This document shows positions 51,269-59,207 of a stretch of 64,000 bases of DNA, one piece after another (position 1 is the stretch's first letter; each line of letters begins with the position of its first letter). Under the pieces are notes generated by a model. That model had not been told where the DNA came from. It made no database searches and was given only the letters and a program-made list of their open reading frames with translations. This DNA is from Marinobacterium aestuarii. Its GTDB lineage: Bacteria; Pseudomonadota; Gammaproteobacteria; Pseudomonadales; Balneatricaceae. A program made the position numbers and the translations under genes. The DNA lies in contig NZ_CP015839.1 of the NCBI RefSeq assembly GCF_001651805.1, positions 1,612,001 through 1,676,000 on the forward strand, read 5' to 3'.

Positions 51269-52084
51269 ATGTCCATGAGAAAAGAGTATCGCGGCATTAC
51301 CGGGCGCACGCGTCGTCTGCTGCAGATGCCGGAAGGTGTCAATGTCGACTTCAAGCGCGAGGCGTCCGCGGTTCATGCCAGCGACCTGGTCGCCTTTGCC
51401 AATGCCGCCAGCGGCGGTACGCTGCTGATCGGCATTGACGAGTACACCAGCGATGACGGTGTGCAGCGCGGGCAGGTGGTGGGCTGTGACGTTGATGATG
51501 GCGCTCGCCTGAGTCTGATCAACAAGGCCACCGGTTGCTATCCCAATATCGACGTCGAGATTTTCATTGAAAATCTTGGCGCCAGGCCCTTTCTTAGGGT
51601 TGAAATTCCCGCCGGCCCCTCCAAGCCCTATTGCACGCCCAGCGGCCAGTACACCATGCGGGCCGACGGCCGCAATCGGGCGCTCTATCCCGAAGAGCTG
51701 CTGTCCATCTTCATGGATCGCGAGGGTGAGCAGTTCCTGTCGCGCTTTCGCAATGCCGTGTTCCGGCTGGAGCATCAGGTTGGGGGCATCAGCCACTCGA
51801 TCAACGATGGTCTGTTGCAGGTCAGTCAGCATATCCACGATCTGGATGATCAGCTCAGGCGCACCTTCAGTCGTATCGATCAACTGACGGACAGCAGCAA
51901 GAAGCGCTCACGCAACATGCTGCAAACCCTGCGGGACAGCCAGGAGAGCATCGGTAATCTGGAGCGGCTGTTGAGCGAGGGCAACGGCAATCAGCAGCGC
52001 TATCAGGTCATGCTGCGGGAGGTCGAGGAGAAGCTCGGCGGTCTGCTGGACAATATGACCAGCGATACGGCGGTGGATGGTTAA
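51269..52084 (+). CDS. AlbA_2 (Schlafen-like) ATP-binding domain protein with C-terminal coiled coil
   Basis: 271 residues. The N-terminal domain (15-145) has the AlbA_2/divergent AAA_4 signature VNVDFKREASAVHASDLVAF, FANAASGGTLLIGIDEY and later YTMRADGRNRAL. Residues about 165-262 are a long heptad-rich coiled coil (LEHQVGGISHSINDGLLQVS and further). AlbA_2 domains occur in transcription regulators and in defence-associated proteins; there is no DNA-binding HTH here. Two in-frame ATG codons (51269 and 51275). The HAD gene overlaps its stop codon by 8 nt. Confidence 0.82.
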   Translation: MSMRKEYRGITGRTRRLLQMPEGVNVDFKREASAVHASDLVAFANAASGGTLLIGIDEYTSDDGVQRGQVVGCDVDDGARLSLINKATGCYPNIDVEIFIENLGARPFLRVEIPAGPSKPYCTPSGQYTMRADGRNRALYPEELLSIFMDREGEQFLSRFRNAVFRLEHQVGGISHSINDGLLQVSQHIHDLDDQLRRTFSRIDQLTDSSKKRSRNMLQTLRDSQESIGNLERLLSEGNGNQQRYQVMLREVEEKLGGLLDNMTSDTAVDG

Positions 52085-52715
52085 GATGGAATTACTGCAT
52101 CAGTGTCGCTACTGGGTGTTTGATCTGGACGGTACCCTGACCCGGCCGGTGCATGACTTCGAGCATATTCGCCGTGAACTCGGGCTGGCGCCTGGCGCGG
52201 ACATTCTGGCCACGCTGGCGGACTTGCCTGAGCCGCAGCGCAGTGCGCTTTATGTCCAGCTCGATGATCTTGAGCGCTACTATGCCCTCAAGGCGGCGCC
52301 GGCGCCGGGGCTGCATGGCCTGTTTGAATGGCTGAGCGAGCGCAATTGCCGCTTTGGCATTCTGACGCGCAACACGCGCGAGTTCGCCCTGCTGTCGTTG
52401 CGTGCCATTGGCGTGGAGGCTTATTTCGACCCTGCCTTTGTGCTCGGTCGCGATGAGGCCCAGCCCAAGCCCGACCCCGGCGGCCTGCAGCATCTGCTGT
52501 CCTGCTGGGAGATTGAGCCTGAGGATGCGCTGATGGTGGGGGATTATCGCTATGATCTTGAGGCTGGGCGCAATGCCGGGCTTATGACTGTGCATGTCGA
52601 CAGTCGTGAAGATCGTCACTGGCCCGAACTCACCGATCTGCGGGTGCAGGATCTGGGCGAGTTGCACGCTCTGCTGCAGCGCACCGCCGCATCCACAGTG
52701 CCATTGAACACCTGA
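52077..52715 (+). CDS. HAD family hydrolase (phosphoglycolate phosphatase-like)
   Basis: 212 residues. HAD motif I DLDGTLTRP, motif II in GILTRNTREFALL, and motif III/IV around AQPKPDP and MVGDYRYDLEAGRNAG. A four-helix cap follows motif I, so it is subfamily IA, acting on small phosphorylated substrates. The ATG at 52077 overlaps the stop of the AlbA_2 gene; ATG 52086 (MELLHQ) is an alternative. Confidence 0.85.
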   Translation: MVKMELLHQCRYWVFDLDGTLTRPVHDFEHIRRELGLAPGADILATLADLPEPQRSALYVQLDDLERYYALKAAPAPGLHGLFEWLSERNCRFGILTRNTREFALLSLRAIGVEAYFDPAFVLGRDEAQPKPDPGGLQHLLSCWEIEPEDALMVGDYRYDLEAGRNAGLMTVHVDSREDRHWPELTDLRVQDLGELHALLQRTAASTVPLNT

Positions 52716-52791
52716 GTATCCAACTCTGCTGAAGCTGGCTTGTCTATAGTACAGACAGGAAACAGCTATGAATGTAGCACGGAGGTTCGAT

Positions 52792-53337
52792 ATGACAATC
52801 GTGGCGGAACTGCACAGCGATCATCTTAATCTAGACCGGCTGCTGGATATTCTCAGCGCCAAGGTCGCCAAGCTGCGTGCCGGTACCAGGCCGAATTACC
52901 GGCTTATGGCCGATGCGATCAGCTATATCGGTGATTACGCCGATGAGTACCATCACTCACGGGAAGACCGGATGCTGGCCTGGTTCCATGGCCGGGATGC
53001 GCAGCTTGATGACCTTATACAGCAGTGTGAAACCCAGCATCAGCATGTGCAGGCTTTGTCCCGTGATCTGAGTGACGCCATTGACAGTATCCTCAACGAT
53101 ACCCTGATGCCGATGGAGCAGCTGATCGATAAGCTGGAGACCTATGTGCGCGAGCAGAAATCCCATATGGCGTTTGAAGATGAGCAGGTTTTCGTGCGGC
53201 TGGAAAAGCTGGCGCAGCCCCTGGACTGGGCGGCGCTGAGAGAACAGCTGCCGCGCAATGTTGATCCACTGTTTGGCGAGCACCAGTCCGAGGAGTATGT
53301 CGAGCTGTACCGTGATCTGCTACAGGATATGGCGTAG
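52792..53337 (+). CDS. Hemerythrin HHE domain protein
   Basis: 181 residues, four-helix bundle. Several iron ligands are visible: ELHSDHLNLDRLL, EYHHSREDRML, ETQHQHVQAL and MAFEDEQVF. Such domains bind a di-iron centre and are used for oxygen or nitric oxide handling or iron sulfur repair. The ATG at 52792 is chosen for the GGAGG at 52782; an in-frame ATG at 52768 lacks one. Three nucleotides separate its stop from that of the convergent riboflavin synthase gene. Confidence 0.86.
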   Translation: MTIVAELHSDHLNLDRLLDILSAKVAKLRAGTRPNYRLMADAISYIGDYADEYHHSREDRMLAWFHGRDAQLDDLIQQCETQHQHVQALSRDLSDAIDSILNDTLMPMEQLIDKLETYVREQKSHMAFEDEQVFVRLEKLAQPLDWAALREQLPRNVDPLFGEHQSEEYVELYRDLLQDMA

Positions 53338-53339
53338 GC

Positions 53340-53954
53340 TCAGGCCTTTGATTGTGCCTCAAGATAACGCTCCACCGTATCGACTACGGCTTGGGTGTGC
53401 GGGTCGACTTCCAGATTGATGCGTTCACCCACCCGGGCGCTGCCAAAGCGGGTCACCGCCAGGGTTTCGGGAATCAGATAGACATTGAACTGGCCGTTTT
53501 GCACTTCGCCAATGGTGAGGCTGCAGCCATTGAGTGCCACAAATCCCTTGGGAAGAATGTATTTTTGCAGCGCTGTCGGCACGGCAAAGCTGATGATGCA
53601 GTTGTGCTCTGTGCTCTCAATGCTGACGATCTCTGCGGTGGCATGGACGTGCCCCGACAGCAGGTGGCCGCCGATTTCATCGCCAAAGCGCGCCGCGCGC
53701 TCGAAATTAACTTCGTCACCCAGGTTCAACTCGCCGAGGTTAGTGGCGCGCAGGGTTTCGACAATCAGATCAAAATCGACCCGGGTGCCTTCGAAGCCGG
53801 TCACCGTTAGGCAGGTGCCATTCACTGCAATACTGGCACCCTGTTCGAGCTGATTGGCGCGCGCGGGCGGCAAATCCAGACTGAGTTGCATAAACTGAGG
53901 GTGGCGTTGCAGTGCAACGACGCGGGCTTTGCCCTGAACGATACCGGTAAACAT
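53340..53954 (-). CDS. ribE: Riboflavin synthase, single-gene Escherichia-type
   Basis: Makes riboflavin from two lumazine molecules. 204 residues in two similar lumazine-binding halves: MFTGIVQGKARVVALQRHPQ, then the second half after about residue 95 (SGHVHATAEIVSIES), with NGTCLTVTGF and NGCSLTIGEV as the paired repeats. E. coli keeps this enzyme (ribC/ribE) apart from the other rib genes, and no ribBDH genes are here either. I found no FMN riboswitch in the 80-bp upstream region. Divergent from yfcH. Confidence 0.95.
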   Translation of the reverse strand: MFTGIVQGKARVVALQRHPQFMQLSLDLPPARANQLEQGASIAVNGTCLTVTGFEGTRVDFDLIVETLRATNLGELNLGDEVNFERAARFGDEIGGHLLSGHVHATAEIVSIESTEHNCIISFAVPTALQKYILPKGFVALNGCSLTIGEVQNGQFNVYLIPETLAVTRFGSARVGERINLEVDPHTQAVVDTVERYLEAQSKA

Positions 53955-54034
53955 GGCTGTCTCGTGTGGCTGAATTAAAGAGACCGAAGCTTAACTGAAA
54001 AACGGCGCGCTTAGGAAATTCCGAGGAAGCTTGA

Positions 54035-54943
54035 ATGAAGGTTTTGATCAGCGGAGGCAGTGGTTTTATCGGCACGGCGCTGGTGCGTGATCTGGTGGCC
54101 GCGGGGGATGAAGTGCTGGTGCTGTCGCGCTCGGTGCGGCGCAGTGCGCAGAGGCTCGGTGTATCGGCGCAGGTGCAGGTACTGGGCAGTCTGGATCAGA
54201 TCGCCAGCAGCGACACCCTTGATGCTATCGTCAACCTGGCCGGGGCTCCCATTGTCGGGCGGCGCTGGAGTGATGCGCGCAAGCGTTTGCTGCGCTCCAG
54301 CAGGCTTGATACCACCGAGGCCTTGCTGGACCTGATCCGGCGGCTGGAGACGCGTCCGGAGGTGCTGGTGAGCGGCTCGGCGGTGGGCTATTACGGCAGC
54401 CACAGCACCGATATGACCCTCACTGAAGCTGCGGATGACTACAAGCCCGGCTTTTCGCATCAGCTGTGTGCCGACTGGGAGGCCTGTGCACTGCAGGCTG
54501 AGGCGCTTGGCGTACGTGTCTGTCTGCTGCGCACCGGTATAGTACTGGGGCGCGGTGGGGCGCTCGGCAAGATGTTGCCGGCTTTTCGCTGCGGTCTGGG
54601 TGGCCCCATTGGTTCGGGGCGCCAGTGGATGTCCTGGATCGGGCTGGAGGACGAAGTGGCGATCATTCGTTTTCTGCTGGAGCAGCGTACCCTGCGCGGA
54701 CCCTTCAATGCCTGCGCGCCTGAGGCGGTGACCAATGCCGCTTTCGCAACAGCGCTGGGTGCGGCGCTGCACCGCCCGGCCCGCATGCGGATGCCGGCGC
54801 CGTTACTGGAGCTGCTGCTGGGGGAGGCCAGTGAGTTGCTGCTGTCGGGCCAGCGGGTTTACCCAAGGCGTTTGCTTGATGCGGGCTATGAATTTCGCTG
54901 CACGTCGCTTGCCGAAGCACTCAAGAAGGCCACAGCCCACTGA
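54035..54943 (+). CDS. yfcH: YfcH family sugar-nucleotide epimerase-like protein
   Basis: 302 residues, extended SDR fold with the NAD motif GGSGFIGTAL at 7-16 and the C-terminal DUF1731 domain. Family blocks visible: NLAGAPIVGRRWSDARKRLL, SAVGYYGSHS, RTGIVLGRGGALGKMLPAF, and GGPIGSGRQWMSWIGLEDEV. Function unknown despite wide conservation. Transcribed divergently from ribE. Confidence 0.92.
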   Translation: MKVLISGGSGFIGTALVRDLVAAGDEVLVLSRSVRRSAQRLGVSAQVQVLGSLDQIASSDTLDAIVNLAGAPIVGRRWSDARKRLLRSSRLDTTEALLDLIRRLETRPEVLVSGSAVGYYGSHSTDMTLTEAADDYKPGFSHQLCADWEACALQAEALGVRVCLLRTGIVLGRGGALGKMLPAFRCGLGGPIGSGRQWMSWIGLEDEVAIIRFLLEQRTLRGPFNACAPEAVTNAAFATALGAALHRPARMRMPAPLLELLLGEASELLLSGQRVYPRRLLDAGYEFRCTSLAEALKKATAH

Positions 54944-55016
54944 AGTGTTGGTGCGAATGCGAACTGATTAAATTAAATAGGCAAACGAACATTTAGGCTG
55001 GCGATGGGAATTGCCG

Positions 55017-56777
55017 CTATCCGGATGCGAAGTGCAGCTCCGGCAGCGGTGCCGCTTCGTAGCCTTCGGGGCGGCGGTCTCGCAGTTTCTCAATGGCTTC
55101 CAGTAACAGATCACCCTGCCAGAGCGCCTTGTCGTCCTGATGTACGTGCTGTTCGAGATCCAGAATCAGGAAGTCGAGCGTCTGGCTGCGGGCGGCATCG
55201 CTGATATCTTCACTGTTGAAAATGTGCTGATCGGGCCAGAAATTCTGCGCCCATTCGACCAGCCGCAACTTGGCCACTTCCGGATTGTTCTGCTGGCAGG
55301 CCATGGCCAAGGCCTGGAAGGTGTTCTTCTCGGCCATCTGGTGGGCCATCAGCAGTTTGCGGCGGCGGCGCATTTCTTCCTGCTGCGCCTGTTGCTGTTC
55401 TTCCCTGCGCAGCTGGCGCAGGTGGTTGAAGGTGTACAGCCAGCCCAGGGATGAAATCAGACTGATGACGGTGAGCAGGCCGATAAGCAGCCGACTTTCG
55501 TTCAGCGCCTGTTGCAGCCGCGCAACCGAGGCGGCAGTCGCGGCCGCTGCGTTGATCGCGGCATGAGGTGATGACTTATCAGCGGCGGTGTTGATGTCGG
55601 CCTGGGTTCTGGGCTGGGGTAGTGCAGCAGCCATGGCCAGAGCCGCCTCGGCGGCCGGCGAACGCGGCTTCACCTGCAGCAGATGTTCGGGCAGGGCGAC
55701 ATTGCGCGCGCTGTCGGTGTTCAGATCCCACCAGGTAATATCGATGGGCGAAAGTGTCAGGGCGCCCGCTGTGTGGGGGCGCAGCACGATATGTTCGGTA
55801 CGTCGGCTGGTCAGGCCCTGTTCGGATACATCTTCAGCCAGTTCAACGCTGTCGACACTGATATCAAAGTTGGCACCCGCGGGCGGAGCCAGAGAAGGCA
55901 GGCGGGACGCCGGCAATCCAGTCGCCGTCATACTGATGCTGTAACTCAGGTTTTCGCCAAGGCTGGTAGCCGCGGTGTTCGGCAGCGCGCCGGTTTGCCA
56001 GTCATCGTCCAGCGTCAGTACCGTTGCCGGCAGCCAGTAGCCGCGGGCGCTCTGGTAGGCCGGGGGGATAACGGCGACTTCCAGCGGTCGCGCCTGCAAC
56101 TGGATCTGGCTGTTGTCCTGGCGGGCGCGGCCTTCGAATATGGGGCCGTCCAGCGTCAGGGTTCCAGTCTGGCCTGGGAATAGTGCATAGCGCTGCTCGA
56201 TGACGCTGTAGTTGCGCCCGCGTACCTGCTGAGTGGAGCGTGCCTGCTCGCCCAGTGGCTTGATTAGCGCGCCGGGCAGATAGGGGTCGGTCAGCTGAGT
56301 GTCGGGAAGCAGCTCAATGGCATGGTACAGGCGCACAGTGTAGATCAACTGGCTGTCCTGATAGACCTCGTTGGTGTCGAGGCTTGCCTCGATAAATACC
56401 TGCTCTCCCTGCAGGCCGCTTTCGCGGGCGGCGCCGCTTAAAACTTTGAGTTGCAGGCTGTTACTGGATTCAAGTCCGAGCTGCAGCGGGGGAATATTGA
56501 TTTCGCCGGTCGATTTTGGGCGCAGCAGAACTTCCCAGCGGGTGCGATACTGGCTGTCACCGCCGGCATGGCTCGACAGGGTGAGCTGTTTACTGCCCAG
56601 AAACTGGAAATTGCGGTAAAGCGGGGAGAAGTCGATTTCCTGCTGTATGCGAGAGTCGGCCTCAAGCGTCAGACGAACCGTGTCCTGCGCCGTGATCGTA
56701 TTTCGATCAAGGTAAGCCGACACGTCAGCGAAGACGGGCAGGCAGATGAGGTTCAGTACTAACGGCAGCTTGCGCAT
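55017..56777 (-). CDS. batD: BatD family protein (oxygen tolerance)
   Basis: 586 residues with a signal peptide (MRKLPLVLNLICLPVFA), two immunoglobulin-like periplasmic domains, an Ala-rich linker (about 400-430), one membrane helix near 440-460 (LLIGLLTVISLISSLGWLYT), and a soluble tail with HQMAEKNTFQALAMACQQNN. BatD normally sits with MoxR, BatA, BatB and BatC, which assemble a von Willebrand-domain complex. None of these is present within the window on either side, so this is an orphan copy. Upstream on the minus strand there is only spacer. Confidence 0.88.
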   Translation of the reverse strand: MRKLPLVLNLICLPVFADVSAYLDRNTITAQDTVRLTLEADSRIQQEIDFSPLYRNFQFLGSKQLTLSSHAGGDSQYRTRWEVLLRPKSTGEINIPPLQLGLESSNSLQLKVLSGAARESGLQGEQVFIEASLDTNEVYQDSQLIYTVRLYHAIELLPDTQLTDPYLPGALIKPLGEQARSTQQVRGRNYSVIEQRYALFPGQTGTLTLDGPIFEGRARQDNSQIQLQARPLEVAVIPPAYQSARGYWLPATVLTLDDDWQTGALPNTAATSLGENLSYSISMTATGLPASRLPSLAPPAGANFDISVDSVELAEDVSEQGLTSRRTEHIVLRPHTAGALTLSPIDITWWDLNTDSARNVALPEHLLQVKPRSPAAEAALAMAAALPQPRTQADINTAADKSSPHAAINAAAATAASVARLQQALNESRLLIGLLTVISLISSLGWLYTFNHLRQLRREEQQQAQQEEMRRRRKLLMAHQMAEKNTFQALAMACQQNNPEVAKLRLVEWAQNFWPDQHIFNSEDISDAARSQTLDFLILDLEQHVHQDDKALWQGDLLLEAIEKLRDRRPEGYEAAPLPELHFASG

Positions 56778-57234
56778 AGTGCCTTTAATTCAGCTGGCTG
56801 TGAAAGACCCGTCAGGGCCACTCTGAGGCATGCCGTCAAGCGGAATACAAGCTCGAAATGGCCCAGAGTTTCAGGTCCGCGTCCTGCGTCATTATCAGGT
56901 AACCCCCCTCGTATATCAATGACTTGTTGGAAATCACGGCCGCTTGGAGCCTTGCATCGGCAGATGCCGGGGCGAGCATTTTTTACGTCTGCCGACTCTT
57001 GGCGTCGTTAAAAAGAGACGGGTGTCTCAAAACAATAGCAGAGCTTAACGGCGAGGGCGCGGTTTCGGGGCCGCTGGCGCCTGTTTAAAGCCCATTAATC
57101 ACGGGCTGCAGCCTCAGCTGCGCTATCGTCTTGCTGTGCCGCGAAAGCGGCGCGGTACTATGAGTCGAAATAGGGCCTGGGATGGTGCATTATCAGGGTT
57201 GCGGAGTGTTTTGGTTTATGCAGTCGGGGCAAAA
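56778..57234. other. Spacer between batD and the DUF2835 gene
   Basis: About 460 bp without a gene. It contains a T-run preceded by a weak hairpin near 56980-57000, and a GC-rich patch at 57060-57090. I cannot name a regulatory element with confidence. Confidence 0.4.
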
Positions 57235-57459
57235 ATGGCACAGGTTGAGTTTGATCTTGCAATCAGCCGGGAGGAGTACCTGAGGCACTATCAGGCGCAG
57301 GGTCGGCTTCAGGTCACGGTGACTGCGCTGGACGGGCGGCGGGTGCGTTTTCCTGCCGGTATTTTGCAGCGCTTTGTCTTGAGCGATGGCGTGCGCGGGC
57401 GCTTTGTGATTCATTTTGATCCGCAGGGGCGGCTCAGTTCGATTGCACGACTGCGGTGA
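57235..57459 (+). CDS. DUF2835 family protein
   Basis: 74 residues; MAQVEFDLAISREEYLRHYQ and further RVRFPAGILQRFVLSDGVR are the conserved pattern of this small gammaproteobacterial family. Function unknown. The frame is open from 57136, but the family starts at MAQ, where the ATG at 57235 follows GGGGC at modest spacing. Lies just before pyrD. Confidence 0.83.
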   Translation: MAQVEFDLAISREEYLRHYQAQGRLQVTVTALDGRRVRFPAGILQRFVLSDGVRGRFVIHFDPQGRLSSIARLR

Positions 57460-57505
57460 TGACGGCCGTTGTGGTGGGCGGGTGTTCAGGAACCACTGCG
57501 TCGCC

Positions 57506-57511
57506 TATAAT
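57506..57511 (+). promoter_or_regulatory. Candidate -10 of the pyrD promoter
   Basis: TATAAT followed by GCCGCC, 35 nt before the pyrD start. The hexamer TGTTCA at 57483-57488 lies 17 bp upstream as a poor -35. Confidence 0.45.
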
Positions 57512-57546
57512 GCCGCCTTATTTCTGTAAACCCTATTGGATAATCC

Positions 57547-58581
57547 ATGTTGTATCAGCTTGCGCGTTATTCGATGTTCAAACTGGAGCCCGAGCTGTCC
57601 CATAATCTGGCTCTGGGGGGCATGAACCTGATGGCGAATCTGGGCATGCATCGTCTGCTCGGAGCGAAGACGGAAAGCTGCCCGGTGGAAGTCATGGGCA
57701 TTCGCTTTCCCAATCCGGTTGGACTCGCCGCTGGGCTGGATAAAAACGGTGTTGCCATCGATGGCCTGGCCGCCATGGGGTTTGGCTTTATTGAGGTGGG
57801 TACGGTAACGCCGCGCCCCCAAGTGGGTAATCCGCGCCCCCGCATATTCCGCATTCCGGAGCACAAGGCGATCATCAACCGCATGGGATTTAACAATCTG
57901 GGTGTTGATCAGCTGTTGAAAAATATTGAACGCAGCCGCTTTGATGGTGTGCTGGGGATTAATATCGGCAAGAACAAGGATACGCCGAACGAGCGGGCGG
58001 ACGAGGATTACATTTATTGCCTGCGCAAGGTCTATGCACGGGCGAGCTACATTACGGTGAATATCTCATCACCCAATACGCCCGGGCTGCGCACGCTGCA
58101 GTTTGGCGAGTCGCTCAACAGCCTGCTGAACCGTCTCAAGCTGGAGCAGGCGCGCCAGGCCAGGCTGCATGATCGATATGTGCCTATAGCGGTGAAGATT
58201 GCGCCGGACATGACGCACGAAGAAGTCATCATGGTGGCCAAGGCGCTGAAAACCTATGAGCTGGACGGTGTTGTCGCCACCAATACGACGCTGTCGCGCG
58301 ATGGGGTCGAGGATTCTCCGCTGCGTAACGAAGATGGCGGCCTCAGCGGGGCGCCGGTACGTAACAGTTCTACGCGTACCATTCGACAGCTGGCGGCGGA
58401 GCTGGGCGGTGCCTTGCCCATTATTGGCGTCGGCGGTATTACCGAGGGCTTTGATGCGGCCGAGAAAATGGAAGCGGGTGCCAGCTTGGTGCAGATTTAC
58501 AGCGGTTTTATTTATCAGGGCCCAAGGCTGGTGAGCGATTCGGTTGAAGCGATCAGGGCTTTACAGGCACGACAGCGCTAG
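57547..58581 (+). CDS. pyrD: Dihydroorotate dehydrogenase (quinone), class 2
   Basis: Membrane-associated FMN enzyme of pyrimidine synthesis, oxidising dihydroorotate and reducing ubiquinone. 344 residues (336 in E. coli). The amphipathic N-terminal extension that holds the quinone tunnel is present ([20 protein letters not shown]), the catalytic Ser lies in [10 protein letters not shown], and [10 protein letters not shown] and [15 protein letters not shown] bind FMN. In E. coli pyrD is close to rlmKL and rmf, and the same trio is here. Confidence 0.97.
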   Translation: MLYQLARYSMFKLEPELSHNLALGGMNLMANLGMHRLLGAKTESCPVEVMGIRFPNPVGLAAGLDKNGVAIDGLAAMGFGFIEVGTVTPRPQVGNPRPRIFRIPEHKAIINRMGFNNLGVDQLLKNIERSRFDGVLGINIGKNKDTPNERADEDYIYCLRKVYARASYITVNISSPNTPGLRTLQFGESLNSLLNRLKLEQARQARLHDRYVPIAVKIAPDMTHEEVIMVAKALKTYELDGVVATNTTLSRDGVEDSPLRNEDGGLSGAPVRNSSTRTIRQLAAELGGALPIIGVGGITEGFDAAEKMEAGASLVQIYSGFIYQGPRLVSDSVEAIRALQARQR

Positions 58582-58602
58582 CGTTACCATCTGTCTGATG
58601 GC

Positions 58603-58628
58603 AAATGGCTCCCCGCCGGGAGCCATTT
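58603..58628. terminator. Bidirectional hairpin between pyrD and rmf
   Basis: AAATGGCTCCC, loop CGCC, GGGAGCCATTT: a perfect 11-bp stem whose terminal A and T runs give short U-tracts in both directions. Confidence 0.82.
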
Positions 58629-58660
58629 AAAATCCTGAAAGTTAGGTTGTTCGAGCTATA

Positions 58661-58867
58661 TCAGTGAAGTGACGGGTTAGCTTGTATTGCAGAGACGCCG
58701 GATTGACCGCTCCAGTGGGCCTCCCGTCCCTCTCGCCATCCACTCATCCAATGTGTGCGTGAATCGATCTCGCTGACTGGGCAGGTGCTTTTGGATTTAC
58801 CGTCTAAGCCCGCCTGAAAGCCGCGGTTAAACAAAGTAGAGGTTTTATCGCGTTTCTGTGTCTTCAT
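58661..58867 (-). CDS. rmf: Ribosome modulation factor
   Basis: 68-residue protein that dimerises 70S ribosomes into inactive 100S particles in stationary phase. N-terminus MKTQKRDKTSTLFNRGFQAG and the block HWMSGWREGREAHWSG match RMF; the E. coli protein is 55 residues. The frame is open upstream to 58960, but GAGAGG lies 10 nt before the ATG at 58867, which gives the family start. A hairpin sits in its 5' UTR. Confidence 0.93.
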   Translation of the reverse strand: MKTQKRDKTSTLFNRGFQAGLDGKSKSTCPVSEIDSRTHWMSGWREGREAHWSGQSGVSAIQANPSLH

Positions 58868-59207
58868 AGTACGCCTCTCTAAAATTCTAAATCCGGGAAC
58901 AGGCCTAACCGTCTGTTCCCAGCAGATGTGGCAGATCCTCTCGTGTACCACAGCTTTCATTGATAACGGAATTTGGCGGCAGTTACGATCCTAAAAAACT
59001 ATGAGGATGGGCAAGGCAATAGTGCTTATGCTCGAAATGGCTAGAAACTACATATTTATCAGTAAGTTAAATTACTGTCGCCAGATATAGTCAGTTAATG
59101 AATTATTTTCATTGCTAAAGTATTAAGTTTGAATGAATTTCTCGACTCAGCTGCGTGCCGCATTTTCCGGGGGCTAGCTGTGTGAAACAACTTGAAGAGC
59201 GTGGCTG
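58868..59207. promoter_or_regulatory. Divergent rmf / rlmKL upstream region with a strong 5'-UTR hairpin
   Basis: Contains the leader and promoter of rmf on the minus strand and of rlmKL on the plus strand. GGGAACAG (58895-58902) pairs perfectly with CTGTTCCC (58913-58920), a hairpin 28 nt from the rmf ATG. This could influence mRNA stability or translation of rmf, which is strongly post-transcriptionally controlled in E. coli. No gene lies here. Confidence 0.5.

Noticed and set aside
53955-54034. FMN riboswitch upstream of ribE
   Set aside because: Only 80 bp between divergent genes, with no RFN-type conserved blocks.
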